A stretch of DNA of 64,000 bases, from the NCBI RefSeq assembly GCF_000282595.1, contig NZ_AKIZ01000001.1, positions 1 through 64,000 of the forward strand. The letters run 5' to 3'. This stretch comes from Phyllobacterium sp. YR531 (GTDB lineage Bacteria > Pseudomonadota > Alphaproteobacteria > Rhizobiales > Rhizobiaceae). How positions within the stretch are numbered: the stretch's first letter is position 1; every line of letters begins with the position of its first letter. Below the pieces are notes generated by a model. The model had not been told where the DNA came from. It did no database searches and worked only from the letters and a program-made list of their open reading frames with translations. The position numbers and the translations under genes were made by a program. This document shows positions 53,881-61,616 of this stretch, piece by piece.

Positions 53881-56308
53881 GGGCAATCCCCCTCTGCCGG
53901 GTCCAATGGAGAGGCCAGTCGGCCGCATGTTCGGAATGAAGGGCGCGGATACGCTTGAGATCTTCCTTGCCAGATGCGCCAACGAACGAAAGCGTGAGAG
54001 GTCCAAGGGCCATGTCGAACAACCGGCGGCCTTCGGGACTGGTTACATAATATTCCCGCTTCGGCACAGCGGAGGCGACAATCGCGATCTGGCGGTCGTT
54101 GAAGCCAATTCTCTCGTAGAACTCACGAGTTCCAGGCTCTCTTGCCGCTCCGTTCGGCAGGCAAATCTTGGTCGCGCAGCTTTCTTTCAAGACATCAATG
54201 ATGCCGGAGCGATCGGCGTCCGAGATCGATTGGGTTGCAAGGATCACGGCACAATTGGCCTTGCGCAAGACTTTTAGCCACTCCCTGATCTTGTCCCGGA
54301 AGACCGGATGCCCGAGCATCAGCCAGGCCTCGTCAAGTACAATGAGGCTTGGGTTTCCTGTCAGCCGCTTCTCAATGCGGCGAAACAGATAGGTCAGGAC
54401 CGGCACAAGGTTGCGCTCGCCCATATTCATCAGCGCCTCAATTTCAAAACACTGAAAGGCACCGAGTGACAATCCGTCCGCTTCCGCATCGAGGAGCTGC
54501 CCCATCGGACCGTCGACGGTGTAATGGTGCAGCGCGTCCTTGATCTCGCGCATCTGCACGCCAGAGACGAAGTCCGAGAGCGATCGGCCGCGCGATTCCG
54601 CCATCAGGGCCAGCTGCCTGGAGATGGCGTTACGATAATCGGGGGTGATGGTGACGCCCTGCAGTGCGACCAGCATCTCGATCCAGTCGCTCGCCCATGC
54701 ACGATCGGCATCGGTCGAGAGCTCGGACAACGGGCAGAAAGCAAGTTCCCCTCTACCCCCCTGTGGCTCGCCACCGATCTCGTAATGGTCGCCGCCGACC
54801 GCGAGCGTCAGGGGGAGCATTGAACGCCCCTTGTCGAATGCAAAGAGCTGCGCTTCCTTGTAGCGGCAGAACTGGGCAGCAATCAGCGCCAACAGCGTGG
54901 ACTTGCCCGATCCGGTCGGGCCGAAAACGAGCGTATGGCCGACATCGTCTACATGGAGATTGAAGCGGAACGGCGTAGAGCCACTGGCTACCTGCATCAA
55001 GGGAGGGGATCCTACCGGATAAAATGGGCACGGGGCAACAGGGCTCCCGGACCAGACGGAATTGAGCGGGATGAGATCAGCGAGGTTACGCGTGTTGATC
55101 AGCGGCTCACGAATATTGGCATACCAGTTCCCGGGCAGGCTTCCGAGAAAGGCATCGGTCGCATTCAGCGTTTCGATACGTGCTCCGAACCCTTCCCCCT
55201 GGATTAACCGGCGTACCGCTTCGCATTTCTCTTGAAGCCGGGCACTATCCTCATCAAACAGAATGATCACCGGCGTGTAATAGCCGTAGGCGACGAGTTG
55301 AGACGACGCTTCCGCGATGGCGTCCTCGGTCTCGGCTACCATCAGCATGGCGTCCTGGTCGACGGCGTTGCTTTGCGTCTGGAAAAGCTGGTCGAAGAAC
55401 GGGCGAACCTTCTGCTGCCATTTCTTTCTTGTGCGCTCCAGCTTTGCCTTGGCCTCCTCGGCGTCAAGAAAGATGAAGCGGGAAGACCAGCGATAGGTCA
55501 GCGGCATCAGGTCGAGCGTGTTGAGGATGCCCGGCCAGCTCTCCGCTGGCAGGCCGTCAATTGCGACTACCCCCAAAGAGCGGTTCTCCACTGTCGGTGC
55601 CAGGCCGTGTTGAAGTTCGGCTGTCACCAGCCAGTCGAGATACATTGGAATTGTCGGCAGCCGGATTGGATGGTTCTCGGCGGTGATGCAGAAGCGAATG
55701 AACTGGGAAAGTTCATCATATCTTGCGACGCGGCGGCCTCCCTGTTCCTCGAATTCCTGCGTCATCATCCGGCGGATCGATATGATGTTTGCGAGGTATT
55801 GTTCGACTTCGCGGATCGAGGTCTGGAACATCTCCAACGCCTTGTCGGCGTAGGAGGCTGATCGGGTCTCGAGATCAGAATAGAGATAGCGTGTCAGACC
55901 GGAACGGCGTGGCTCTGGCGGGCGGTAGGTCAGGATCAGCGCGTGCTGGCTCTCGAAGTGGCCGCTTTCGCGTTCGAAATGCGCGCGGCGTTCGACATCG
56001 ATCGCGCGGGTAACTGGATCGGGGAAAAAACAATCCTCGTCCGATGGGTAATTCGTGGTCGGGACGCGGATTGCCTCGACCTGGATCATCCAGCCGGAAC
56101 CCAGGCGCGACAGGATCGCGTTGATCTGGCGCGATACGTCATTGCGCTCGAAGTCGGTAGAGCTTTCGGAATCCGGCCCGGCAAAATACCAACCGGCCAT
56201 CAGTGAGCCGTCCTTGAGAAGGATAACGCCGTTGGCGACGAGCCCAGCATAAGGAACAAGATCGGCGAAGGACGGACCGGATTGCCGGAAGGGAGCGAGA
56301 GAGACCAT
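53852..56308 (-). CDS. trbE: conjugal transfer ATPase TrbE (VirB4-like)
   Basis: An 818-residue VirB4/TrbE ATPase, the largest motor of the mating apparatus. N-terminal domain SFADLVPYAGLVANGVILLK, then FAGPDSESSTDFERN; the ATPase part carries Walker [19 protein letters not shown] around residue 450 and Walker B LIVLDEAWLMLG around residue 640, followed by ILATQSISDAD. ATG 56308 gives the length usual in Ti plasmids; the frame upstream of it overlaps trbD. Nine bases from the trbD stop. Confidence 0.96.
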   Translation of the reverse strand: MVSLAPFRQSGPSFADLVPYAGLVANGVILLKDGSLMAGWYFAGPDSESSTDFERNDVSRQINAILSRLGSGWMIQVEAIRVPTTNYPSDEDCFFPDPVTRAIDVERRAHFERESGHFESQHALILTYRPPEPRRSGLTRYLYSDLETRSASYADKALEMFQTSIREVEQYLANIISIRRMMTQEFEEQGGRRVARYDELSQFIRFCITAENHPIRLPTIPMYLDWLVTAELQHGLAPTVENRSLGVVAIDGLPAESWPGILNTLDLMPLTYRWSSRFIFLDAEEAKAKLERTRKKWQQKVRPFFDQLFQTQSNAVDQDAMLMVAETEDAIAEASSQLVAYGYYTPVIILFDEDSARLQEKCEAVRRLIQGEGFGARIETLNATDAFLGSLPGNWYANIREPLINTRNLADLIPLNSVWSGSPVAPCPFYPVGSPPLMQVASGSTPFRFNLHVDDVGHTLVFGPTGSGKSTLLALIAAQFCRYKEAQLFAFDKGRSMLPLTLAVGGDHYEIGGEPQGGRGELAFCPLSELSTDADRAWASDWIEMLVALQGVTITPDYRNAISRQLALMAESRGRSLSDFVSGVQMREIKDALHHYTVDGPMGQLLDAEADGLSLGAFQCFEIEALMNMGERNLVPVLTYLFRRIEKRLTGNPSLIVLDEAWLMLGHPVFRDKIREWLKVLRKANCAVILATQSISDADRSGIIDVLKESCATKICLPNGAAREPGTREFYERIGFNDRQIAIVASAVPKREYYVTSPEGRRLFDMALGPLTLSFVGASGKEDLKRIRALHSEHAADWPLHWTRQRGIAHAALLFPKA

Positions 56309-56316
56309 AACAGCCC

Positions 56317-56616
56317 TTAGTACCGTCGCCAGGGCGTCGACGTCGCCCGGTAATAAGCCTTGTATTGGATGTGGCGGACATAGACCTTGCGCATCAACGG
56401 ATCGGCTTTGGCCATCATTCGCAGCGCTGCGACGGCTATCAGCCAGATCGCCACGCCGAACAGGGCAGCGTACCACGTCAGGACCACGAAGATCAGGATC
56501 ACTGAGGCAAGCCCGGTGAGCAGCACGAGCTCGCGGTCGGCTCCCATCATAAGGTTCGGGCGAGAGAGCGCCCGATGGATGCGTGATCGGAAGAGGTTGG
56601 AGCTTGGCTCAGCCAT
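56317..56616 (-). CDS. trbD: conjugal transfer protein TrbD (VirB3-like)
   Basis: A 99-residue inner-membrane protein, VirB3/TrbD type, with two close hydrophobic segments ([20 protein letters not shown] and [19 protein letters not shown]) after a basic N-terminus [23 protein letters not shown] 56616 gives the standard length; it overlaps the trbC end by eight bases. VirB3-like proteins work with the VirB4-type ATPase encoded next. Confidence 0.95.
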   Translation of the reverse strand: MAEPSSNLFRSRIHRALSRPNLMMGADRELVLLTGLASVILIFVVLTWYAALFGVAIWLIAVAALRMMAKADPLMRKVYVRHIQYKAYYRATSTPWRRY

Positions 56617-56992
56617 TGGTCCCCTCCCCTTCCGCAAGGGGTATCGGACCCGGCGCCTCGATCGGGCCGATCGAAGCGCCGGTGGAGCCGAACAGGGCGA
56701 CAATCTGTGTCGCGCCGAGGAGCACGCCGCCGACAAGGGCAATATAGCAAAGCCTCCGCGCGAAGTCGTTGAGTTCGCCGCCGAAGATCAGCATGCCGCC
56801 TGCTATGGCGACCGCGGCCAGCGCAATGAATCCGGCAACGGGCCCGGTGATCGATTGCTGGATTTGCTGTAGCGGCGATTCCCAGGGCAATCCGCCACCT
56901 CCGGAAGAGGCAATCGCAGGTTCGATGAGGAGAAGGCCGAAGGTAATCGCCAGAGCTCCGGCTGCAAGAAGAGCATGGCGATCACGCGACAT
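56609..56992 (-). CDS. trbC: conjugal transfer pilin TrbC (VirB2-like)
   Basis: A 127-residue pilin precursor. Long signal region ([21 protein letters not shown]) followed by a mature part of two hydrophobic helices ([21 protein letters not shown] and [21 protein letters not shown]), the VirB2/TrbC pattern. It overlaps trbB by 11 bases and trbD by eight. In related plasmids TrbC is cyclised by TraF, not encoded in this window. Confidence 0.93.
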   Translation of the reverse strand: MSRDRHALLAAGALAITFGLLLIEPAIASSGGGGLPWESPLQQIQQSITGPVAGFIALAAVAIAGGMLIFGGELNDFARRLCYIALVGGVLLGATQIVALFGSTGASIGPIEAPGPIPLAEGEGTNG

Positions 56993-57953
56993 GACGTTCC
57001 TCGTCGATTTGGGGGTAGGTTTCGGTTTCGTACTGAGAGCCGGTGAAGCGATCTACATGGACTACGTCGCGAACGCGGCGCCCTTTGGGAGTGCGTTCGA
57101 TCGAGACCACCAGATCGACGGCCTCGCCGATGACTTCACGCATCGGCTGCTGGCTGACCTCAGCGGTCAGTTGTTCGAGGCGGCGCAAAGCTGACATTGC
57201 CGTATTGGAGTGGATTGTGGTGACCCCGCCGGGGTGCCCCGTATTCCAGGCTTTGAGAAGAGTGAGCGCCGCGCCGTCGCGGACCTCGCCGACAACGATG
57301 CGGTCTGGACGCAGGCGCATGGTGCTCTTGAGGAGTCGCGCCATGTCGATCATATCGCTCGTGTGCAGGGCAACAGCGTTTTCGGCGGCGCACTGGATCT
57401 CGGCCGTGTCTTCCAGGATGACAATCCTGTCTTCCGGCGCGCTTTCGACGATCTTGGCGATAACAGCGTTGGCTAGTGTTGTCTTGCCCGATCCAGTCCC
57501 CCCGGAGATCACGATATTGAGGCGGGAGGAAATAGCATTGCTGATGATGGATGCCTGTCGCTCCGTCATCACCGTCGATCTGACATAGTCGTCCAGCGGA
57601 ATGAGCCGCGACGCCCTGCGCCTGATCGTGAAGGCCGGGCGCGCAACAACCGGTGGAAGCAGTCCCTCAAATCTATGCCCGCCGATCGGCAGTTCGCCGG
57701 AAATGATCGGCCGATCTTCGTCGGCCTCAGATTGCAGCGCGTGTGCGACGCTTCCGATGACGATCTCTGCTGTGGCGGCTGACATTTCGCCAGCCGGCGT
57801 CATGCCGTGCTCCAATCGTTCGATGAAGAGCTTGCCGTCGGGGTTGAGCATGATCTCGACCACGCTTGTATCGTCGAGTGCGACACAGAGATGGTCGCCA
57901 AGTGCTTCCTGAAGCTTGCGGACCAGGCGGGGATGAGAGCGCAGATGGTTCAC
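56982..57953 (-). CDS. trbB: conjugal transfer ATPase TrbB (VirB11-like)
   Basis: A 323-residue VirB11-type traffic ATPase, hexameric at the inner membrane. N-terminal [20 protein letters not shown] and [17 protein letters not shown], Walker [20 protein letters not shown] near residue 155, Asp box [11 protein letters not shown], Walker B-like [19 protein letters not shown] and His box [12 protein letters not shown]. The start is GTG 57953: GAGGAG six bases upstream and the exact length usual for Ti-type TrbB. Eleven bases after traI. Confidence 0.96.
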   Translation of the reverse strand: MNHLRSHPRLVRKLQEALGDHLCVALDDTSVVEIMLNPDGKLFIERLEHGMTPAGEMSAATAEIVIGSVAHALQSEADEDRPIISGELPIGGHRFEGLLPPVVARPAFTIRRRASRLIPLDDYVRSTVMTERQASIISNAISSRLNIVISGGTGSGKTTLANAVIAKIVESAPEDRIVILEDTAEIQCAAENAVALHTSDMIDMARLLKSTMRLRPDRIVVGEVRDGAALTLLKAWNTGHPGGVTTIHSNTAMSALRRLEQLTAEVSQQPMREVIGEAVDLVVSIERTPKGRRVRDVVHVDRFTGSQYETETYPQIDEERHVA

Positions 57954-57963
57954 GGCACGCTCC

Positions 57964-58587
57964 TCACGCAGCACGCATGTGGCCGCGCGCGATCGTCGAG
58001 CGGTATCCCGTTGGGCAGACCTTGTTGAAGCTCTCAACGTCCGCAGCAAGAGAACCGGCGACGGCGACCGTGCTACCGATCCTGCATGGCTCGCTGAGGC
58101 GGCGCATCGGCCAGCCGGCCCTGTTCAGAATTCTTTCAAATCTGAGATCAGTTGCTGTGACTACTTCGTCGTAGCCGTTTGCTATCGACCATTCGATGAT
58201 GCCAGCGAACATGGTGAGCGTGGCCTCGTGGAGAACCCCTCCCCTGCCCTCTACGAGCGATGTGTCGACGCAGAACCGCGAACTCTCGATCATGCGGGGA
58301 TGGGCTTTGAGGCAACGTGAGGCTAGAAGCTGAGGAAATGTCCGCTGCAGCATAGTTGGTCCAATGGCCGGGAGAAGCCGGGCGCAGGCGACAACAGCGC
58401 CGGCCTCTGATATGGCGAGAATGTAGGTCGGTAGGAGAGCGTCGTATTCGTCGGTTTCGCGTCCATTCAATACGTTGACATTCCAGCCCAGCCGTCCCGC
58501 GAATACCCGGGCTCGAAGATGATGCTGTTCGTCGATCAGCCTGTTATCTCTGTCGACCGAAGCATCGCGTACTGCGTGCACTATCAT
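57964..58587 (-). CDS. traI: acyl-homoserine lactone synthase TraI
   Basis: A 207-residue LuxI-family synthase that makes an acyl-homoserine lactone from S-adenosylmethionine and acyl-ACP. Conserved residues are visible: LRARVFAGRLGWNV (Arg and Trp), DEYDALLPTYIL (Asp), GRETDEYD, VVACARLLP and SSRFCVDTS. ATG 58587 follows GGAGG and fits LuxI length. As first gene of the trb operon it matches Ti-plasmid traI, which couples transfer to cell density. The matching TraR receptor is not in this window. Confidence 0.93.
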   Translation of the reverse strand: MIVHAVRDASVDRDNRLIDEQHHLRARVFAGRLGWNVNVLNGRETDEYDALLPTYILAISEAGAVVACARLLPAIGPTMLQRTFPQLLASRCLKAHPRMIESSRFCVDTSLVEGRGGVLHEATLTMFAGIIEWSIANGYDEVVTATDLRFERILNRAGWPMRRLSEPCRIGSTVAVAGSLAADVESFNKVCPTGYRSTIARGHMRAA

Positions 58588-58649
58588 CGTGTAGACCTCC
58601 GTCATTGCTAGTTGATGGGAGATCAGCACATAAAACCTGATGAAAGGAG

Positions 58650-58663
58650 TGTAGAATTCTACA
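58650..58663. promoter_or_regulatory. LuxR/TraR-type box candidate upstream of traI
   Basis: TGTAGAATTCTACA is a perfect 14-base palindrome 63 bases upstream of the traI start. The place and dyad symmetry fit a tra box, but the half-site (TGTAGAA) differs from the Ti-plasmid tra box core GTGCAGA, suggesting a receptor with different specificity. Confidence 0.6.
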
Positions 58664-58917
58664 GCGGTTGAGTCGGGTGAGTCGCAACGAGTCGTGGCTA
58701 TTGTGTCAGACAGGCCGCACCGCATGGTTGCTGTAGGTCTGGATTCACTGGTTAATAAACGGGGGTAAGTTTTGCCCTCCATCTCGGCGGTTCAACGGAT
58801 AAGTATCAGAAAAATATAAGAAAAAATGCGGATTCTCGTCTTCATGAAGCGTTGGGCTGCTAGCCGTTAAGTCTCTGTTAACCAATAACTTGTTGCAACG
58901 GAGCGGACTTTGGGTAT

Positions 58918-58958
58918 CGTCACGGAAAAAGGTCGATATTGGCCAATTAACCGTGACG
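58918..58958. promoter_or_regulatory. RepA operator candidate upstream of repA
   Basis: CGTCACGG (58918-58925) and CCGTGACG (58951-58958) are perfect inverted arms 25 bases apart, with an inner palindrome ATTGGCCAAT (58938-58947). It ends 12 bases before the repA start. RepA of repABC plasmids represses its own operon by binding a long palindrome in this place, so this is the likely operator. Confidence 0.6.
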
Positions 58959-58970
58959 AGAGTTTAGACC

Positions 58971-60188
58971 GTGAGCAATGCCGTTGCCATATCCAGGAAT
59001 GATCGCCCCTCGGTAGATGTTACCCTAGGAGAGCACGCCGAACAGCTGAGTTCACAGCTCCAGGCCATGAGCGAGGCGTTGTTTGCCCCAACGTCGCATA
59101 AGAGCTTAAGGAAGTTCACGTCGGGTGAGGCAGCGCGCCTGATGAAGATATCTGATTCGACACTCAGGAAGATGACTTTAGCTGGTGAAGGACCGCAGCC
59201 TGAGCTGGCAAGTAATGGACGGCGCTTCTATACACTCGGCCAAATAAATGAAATCAGGCATATGCTGGCGGGCTCTACTCGTGGACGCGAAAGTATCGAA
59301 TTTGTGCCCCACCGGCGCGGCGCGGAGCACTTGCAGGTTATAGCCGTGACTAATTTCAAAGGCGGTTCCGGTAAAACAACGACATCAGCTCATCTTGCAC
59401 AATATCTCGCGCTGCAGAGTTATAGAGTACTCGCAGTTGACCTCGATCCACAGGCTAGCCTCTCGGCACTTCTGGGCGTTCTCCCAGAGACGGATGTTGG
59501 TTCCAATGAAACATTATACGCGGCCATCCGGTACGATGGTTCGAAGCGGCCACTCAAAGAGGTTATTCGTCCGACATATTTTGATGGGCTGGATCTCGTT
59601 CCTGGAAATCTTGAGCTTATGGAGTTTGAGCACACAACCCCAAAGGCCTTGACCGATCGCGGCGCACGTAACGCGCTTTTCTTCACCCGTATCGCGCAGG
59701 CGTTCGACGAAGTTGCTGATGATTATGACGTCGTTGTGATTGACTGCCCTCCCCAGCTCGGGTTTTTAACGCTTAGCGGTTTATGCGCTGCAACATCAAT
59801 GGTGATCACTGTGCATCCCCAGATGCTCGATATTGCATCCATGAGTCAGTTCCTCCTTATGACCCGCGACCTTCTCGGCGTAGTGAAGGAGGCTGGGGGA
59901 AATCTCCAGTATGACTTCATCCGCTATCTTCTAACCCGGTTCGAACCTCAGGATGCGCCGCAAACGAAGGTCGCAGCGCTGTTGCGCAACATGTTTGACG
60001 ATCACGTCCTGACAAATCCGATGGTGAAGTCCGCGGCTGTTTCTGACGCCGGCCTTACTAAGCAAACACTTTACGAGATAGGGCGGGAGAACTTAACGCG
60101 ATCAACATACGATCGGGCGATGGAGTCTCTGGATGCGGTGAACGCCGAGATCGAGACGTTGATCAAAGCTGCATGGGGCCGCGTATGA
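58971..60188 (+). CDS. repA: plasmid partitioning protein RepA (ParA-like)
   Basis: A 405-residue ParA/RepA-type ATPase that segregates plasmid copies and represses the repABC operon. N-terminal HTH region (FTSGEAARLMKISDSTLRKM), deviant Walker A AVTNFKGGSGKTTTSAHLA around residue 128, RVLAVDLDPQASLSALLG and Walker B YDVVVIDCPPQLGFLT. The start is GTG 58971; no strong ribosome site is visible, but length is normal for the family. First gene of repABC, divergent from traI. Confidence 0.95.
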   Translation: MSNAVAISRNDRPSVDVTLGEHAEQLSSQLQAMSEALFAPTSHKSLRKFTSGEAARLMKISDSTLRKMTLAGEGPQPELASNGRRFYTLGQINEIRHMLAGSTRGRESIEFVPHRRGAEHLQVIAVTNFKGGSGKTTTSAHLAQYLALQSYRVLAVDLDPQASLSALLGVLPETDVGSNETLYAAIRYDGSKRPLKEVIRPTYFDGLDLVPGNLELMEFEHTTPKALTDRGARNALFFTRIAQAFDEVADDYDVVVIDCPPQLGFLTLSGLCAATSMVITVHPQMLDIASMSQFLLMTRDLLGVVKEAGGNLQYDFIRYLLTRFEPQDAPQTKVAALLRNMFDDHVLTNPMVKSAAVSDAGLTKQTLYEIGRENLTRSTYDRAMESLDAVNAEIETLIKAAWGRV

Positions 60189-60216
60189 CGAATACTACGG
60201 ACCATATTCATTTGTT

Positions 60217-60232
60217 GTTGGGAGCTCCCAAC
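60217..60232. promoter_or_regulatory. parS centromere-like site between repA and repB
   Basis: GTTGGGAGCTCCCAAC is a perfect palindrome (extending to 18 bases, 60216-60233) fitting the repABC parS consensus GTTnnnnGCnnnnAAC. RepB is expected to bind here. A near-identical site lies 126 bases downstream. Confidence 0.8.
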
Positions 60233-60336
60233 ACAAGATCGTTGAGGCGTATCCTGGCTGCCTTTCGCCGATCTCAGGATGTGTCCATCTCTGCAGGGAT
60301 GCTTGGAACGAGCGATCGCCCCAATCGTAGAAACGC

Positions 60337-60364
60337 CAGCCTGTTGGGAACTCCCAACAGGCTG
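60337..60364. promoter_or_regulatory. second parS-like site within a long inverted repeat
   Basis: The core GTTGGGAACTCCCAAC (60343-60358) matches the upstream parS except for the centre (AC, not GC). Symmetry extends to 13-base arms CAGCCTGTTGGGA and TCCCAACAGGCTG. In mRNA this would form a strong hairpin 54 bases before repB, so it could also modulate repB expression. Confidence 0.7.
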
Positions 60365-60417
60365 CTCGTTCGGTTAAACCAAAGGTGCCTCGAAACTTGC
60401 CCGCAGGGAGCAATATC

Positions 60418-61431
60418 ATGAGTCGCAAAGACGCAATTGATTCATTGTTTCTCAAGAAGCCCGCATTGGGCGAGAAGACTACGGCCGACAGGTCGCCCGT
60501 TCGCGTGCGGACCGGTGCGATCTCCGCAATGGGCTCGTCATTACAGGAGATGGCTGAAGGTGCAAAAGCCGCTGCTCGGCTGCAAGACCAGTTGGCTTCG
60601 GGCGAGGCCGTGATCTCCCTGGATCCTTCAACGGTCGAGGGCTCAACGATTGCCGACCGGTTGCCGACAACCATCGATCCGAAGTTCGATCAACTCAAGG
60701 CAAGCATCGCGGAGAACGGGCAGCAAGTTCCGATCCTTGTTAGACCCCATCCGGAAACTGCCGGTCGATATCAGGTCGCATATGGGCGAAGACGGCTACG
60801 GGCTGCTGCCGATCTGGGCCGAGAGGTTTCGGCTATTGTCCGAAATCTTACTGATCGCGAATTGGTCGTGGCGCAGGGCCGGGAAAACCTGGACCGTGCT
60901 GACCTCTCGTTCATCGAGAAGGCGCTCTTTGCACTCCGGCTCGAGGCCGCGGGGTTTGACCGCGCAACTATCACTGCTGCCTTATCGACGGACAAGTCTG
61001 ACGTAAGTCGCTATATCGCCGTGGCGCGAAGCATCCCGGAGAAGCTTGCCATTCAGATTGGCCCGGCCGCAAAAGCAGGCAGGTCACGTTGGATAGCGTT
61101 AGCCGAAAACCTGGAAAAGCCCAAGGACTTGGATGCAGTCGAAACGATTCTGGAATCTGATCGGTTCAAGATTGCGGATAGTGATACTCGCTTTGCGCTG
61201 ATTTTCAATGCTGTATCGAAGCGTCCTGCCAAACCCTCCAGGAAAGTAAAAGCCTGGACTACACCAGAGGGCAAAACAGTTGCTCGGATCCAGCAAGAGC
61301 CAGGGAGAACGGCTTTAATTTTTGATGAGAAACGGGCGCCTTTATTCGGGGAATATGTCGCGGACCAGTTGAATCGCTTGTATGCCCAATTTCTTGAAAC
61401 GAACGGAGGAGGCAAGGCCGATCAAGATTGA
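60418..61431 (+). CDS. repB: plasmid partitioning protein RepB (ParB-like)
   Basis: A 337-residue ParB/RepB centromere-binding protein. N-terminal RepA-contacting segment SRKDAIDSLFLKK, the ParB nuclease-like domain FDQLKASIAENGQQVPILVRP with GRYQVAYGRRRLRAAADLG, and a central HTH (LEAAGFDRATITAALSTDKSDVSRYIAVA). ATG 60418 follows GCAGGGAG; an earlier in-frame start 11 codons upstream lacks one. It binds the two parS-like sites between repA and repB. Confidence 0.95.
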   Translation: MSRKDAIDSLFLKKPALGEKTTADRSPVRVRTGAISAMGSSLQEMAEGAKAAARLQDQLASGEAVISLDPSTVEGSTIADRLPTTIDPKFDQLKASIAENGQQVPILVRPHPETAGRYQVAYGRRRLRAAADLGREVSAIVRNLTDRELVVAQGRENLDRADLSFIEKALFALRLEAAGFDRATITAALSTDKSDVSRYIAVARSIPEKLAIQIGPAAKAGRSRWIALAENLEKPKDLDAVETILESDRFKIADSDTRFALIFNAVSKRPAKPSRKVKAWTTPEGKTVARIQQEPGRTALIFDEKRAPLFGEYVADQLNRLYAQFLETNGGGKADQD

Positions 61432-61460
61432 GATGACAGAAATAGCGGACCACTAACCGC

Positions 61461-61494
61461 AAAAGAAAAAGGCCACCGAAACGAATTCCGGAAG
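61461..61494 (-). terminator. intrinsic terminator of the ctRNA
   Basis: A stem with GGC/GCC and CCG/CGG base-paired blocks around an AAACGAATTC loop (61471-61493), followed on the minus strand by TTTTTCTTTT (61470-61461). It fits the usual terminator of repABC antisense RNAs. Confidence 0.75.
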
Positions 61495-61515
61495 CCCTTC
61501 TCTGTAGTGTCGCAG
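61461..61515 (-). ncRNA. antisense RNA (ctRNA, RepE-type) regulating repC
   Basis: All repABC plasmids studied encode a small antisense RNA between repB and repC that limits RepC synthesis. Here the minus strand has a promoter (61521-61549) and, about 50 bases on, a terminator stem (GGC-CCG ... CGG-GCC, 61471-61494) followed by TTTTTCTTTT. The RNA would be roughly 50 bases. Ends are estimated from promoter spacing. Confidence 0.8.
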
Positions 61516-61520
61516 CTGAG

Positions 61521-61549
61521 AGAATCGCATTTCTGAGAATCACCGTCAA
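61521..61549 (-). promoter_or_regulatory. sigma70-type promoter of the ctRNA
   Basis: On the minus strand TTGACG (61549-61544) and GATTCT (61526-61521) are 17 bases apart, a near-consensus -35/-10 pair. The start of transcription would be near 61514. Confidence 0.75.
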
Positions 61550-61616
61550 GGGTTGATTGAGCCCAGCGTCGTTTTGGCGAGCGGATTTCTTTTGCCTGAT
61601 TGAAAGGTAGAGGACG

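Larger units (their letters stand above)
58588..58970. other. divergent traI-trb / repABC control region
   Basis: This 383-base gap between divergent operons holds a LuxR-box-like palindrome near traI (58650-58663) and a large inverted repeat just before repA (58918-58958). An AT-rich stretch lies at 58805-58835. The architecture matches Ti-type plasmids, where quorum sensing drives both transfer and copy number from here. Confidence 0.7.
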
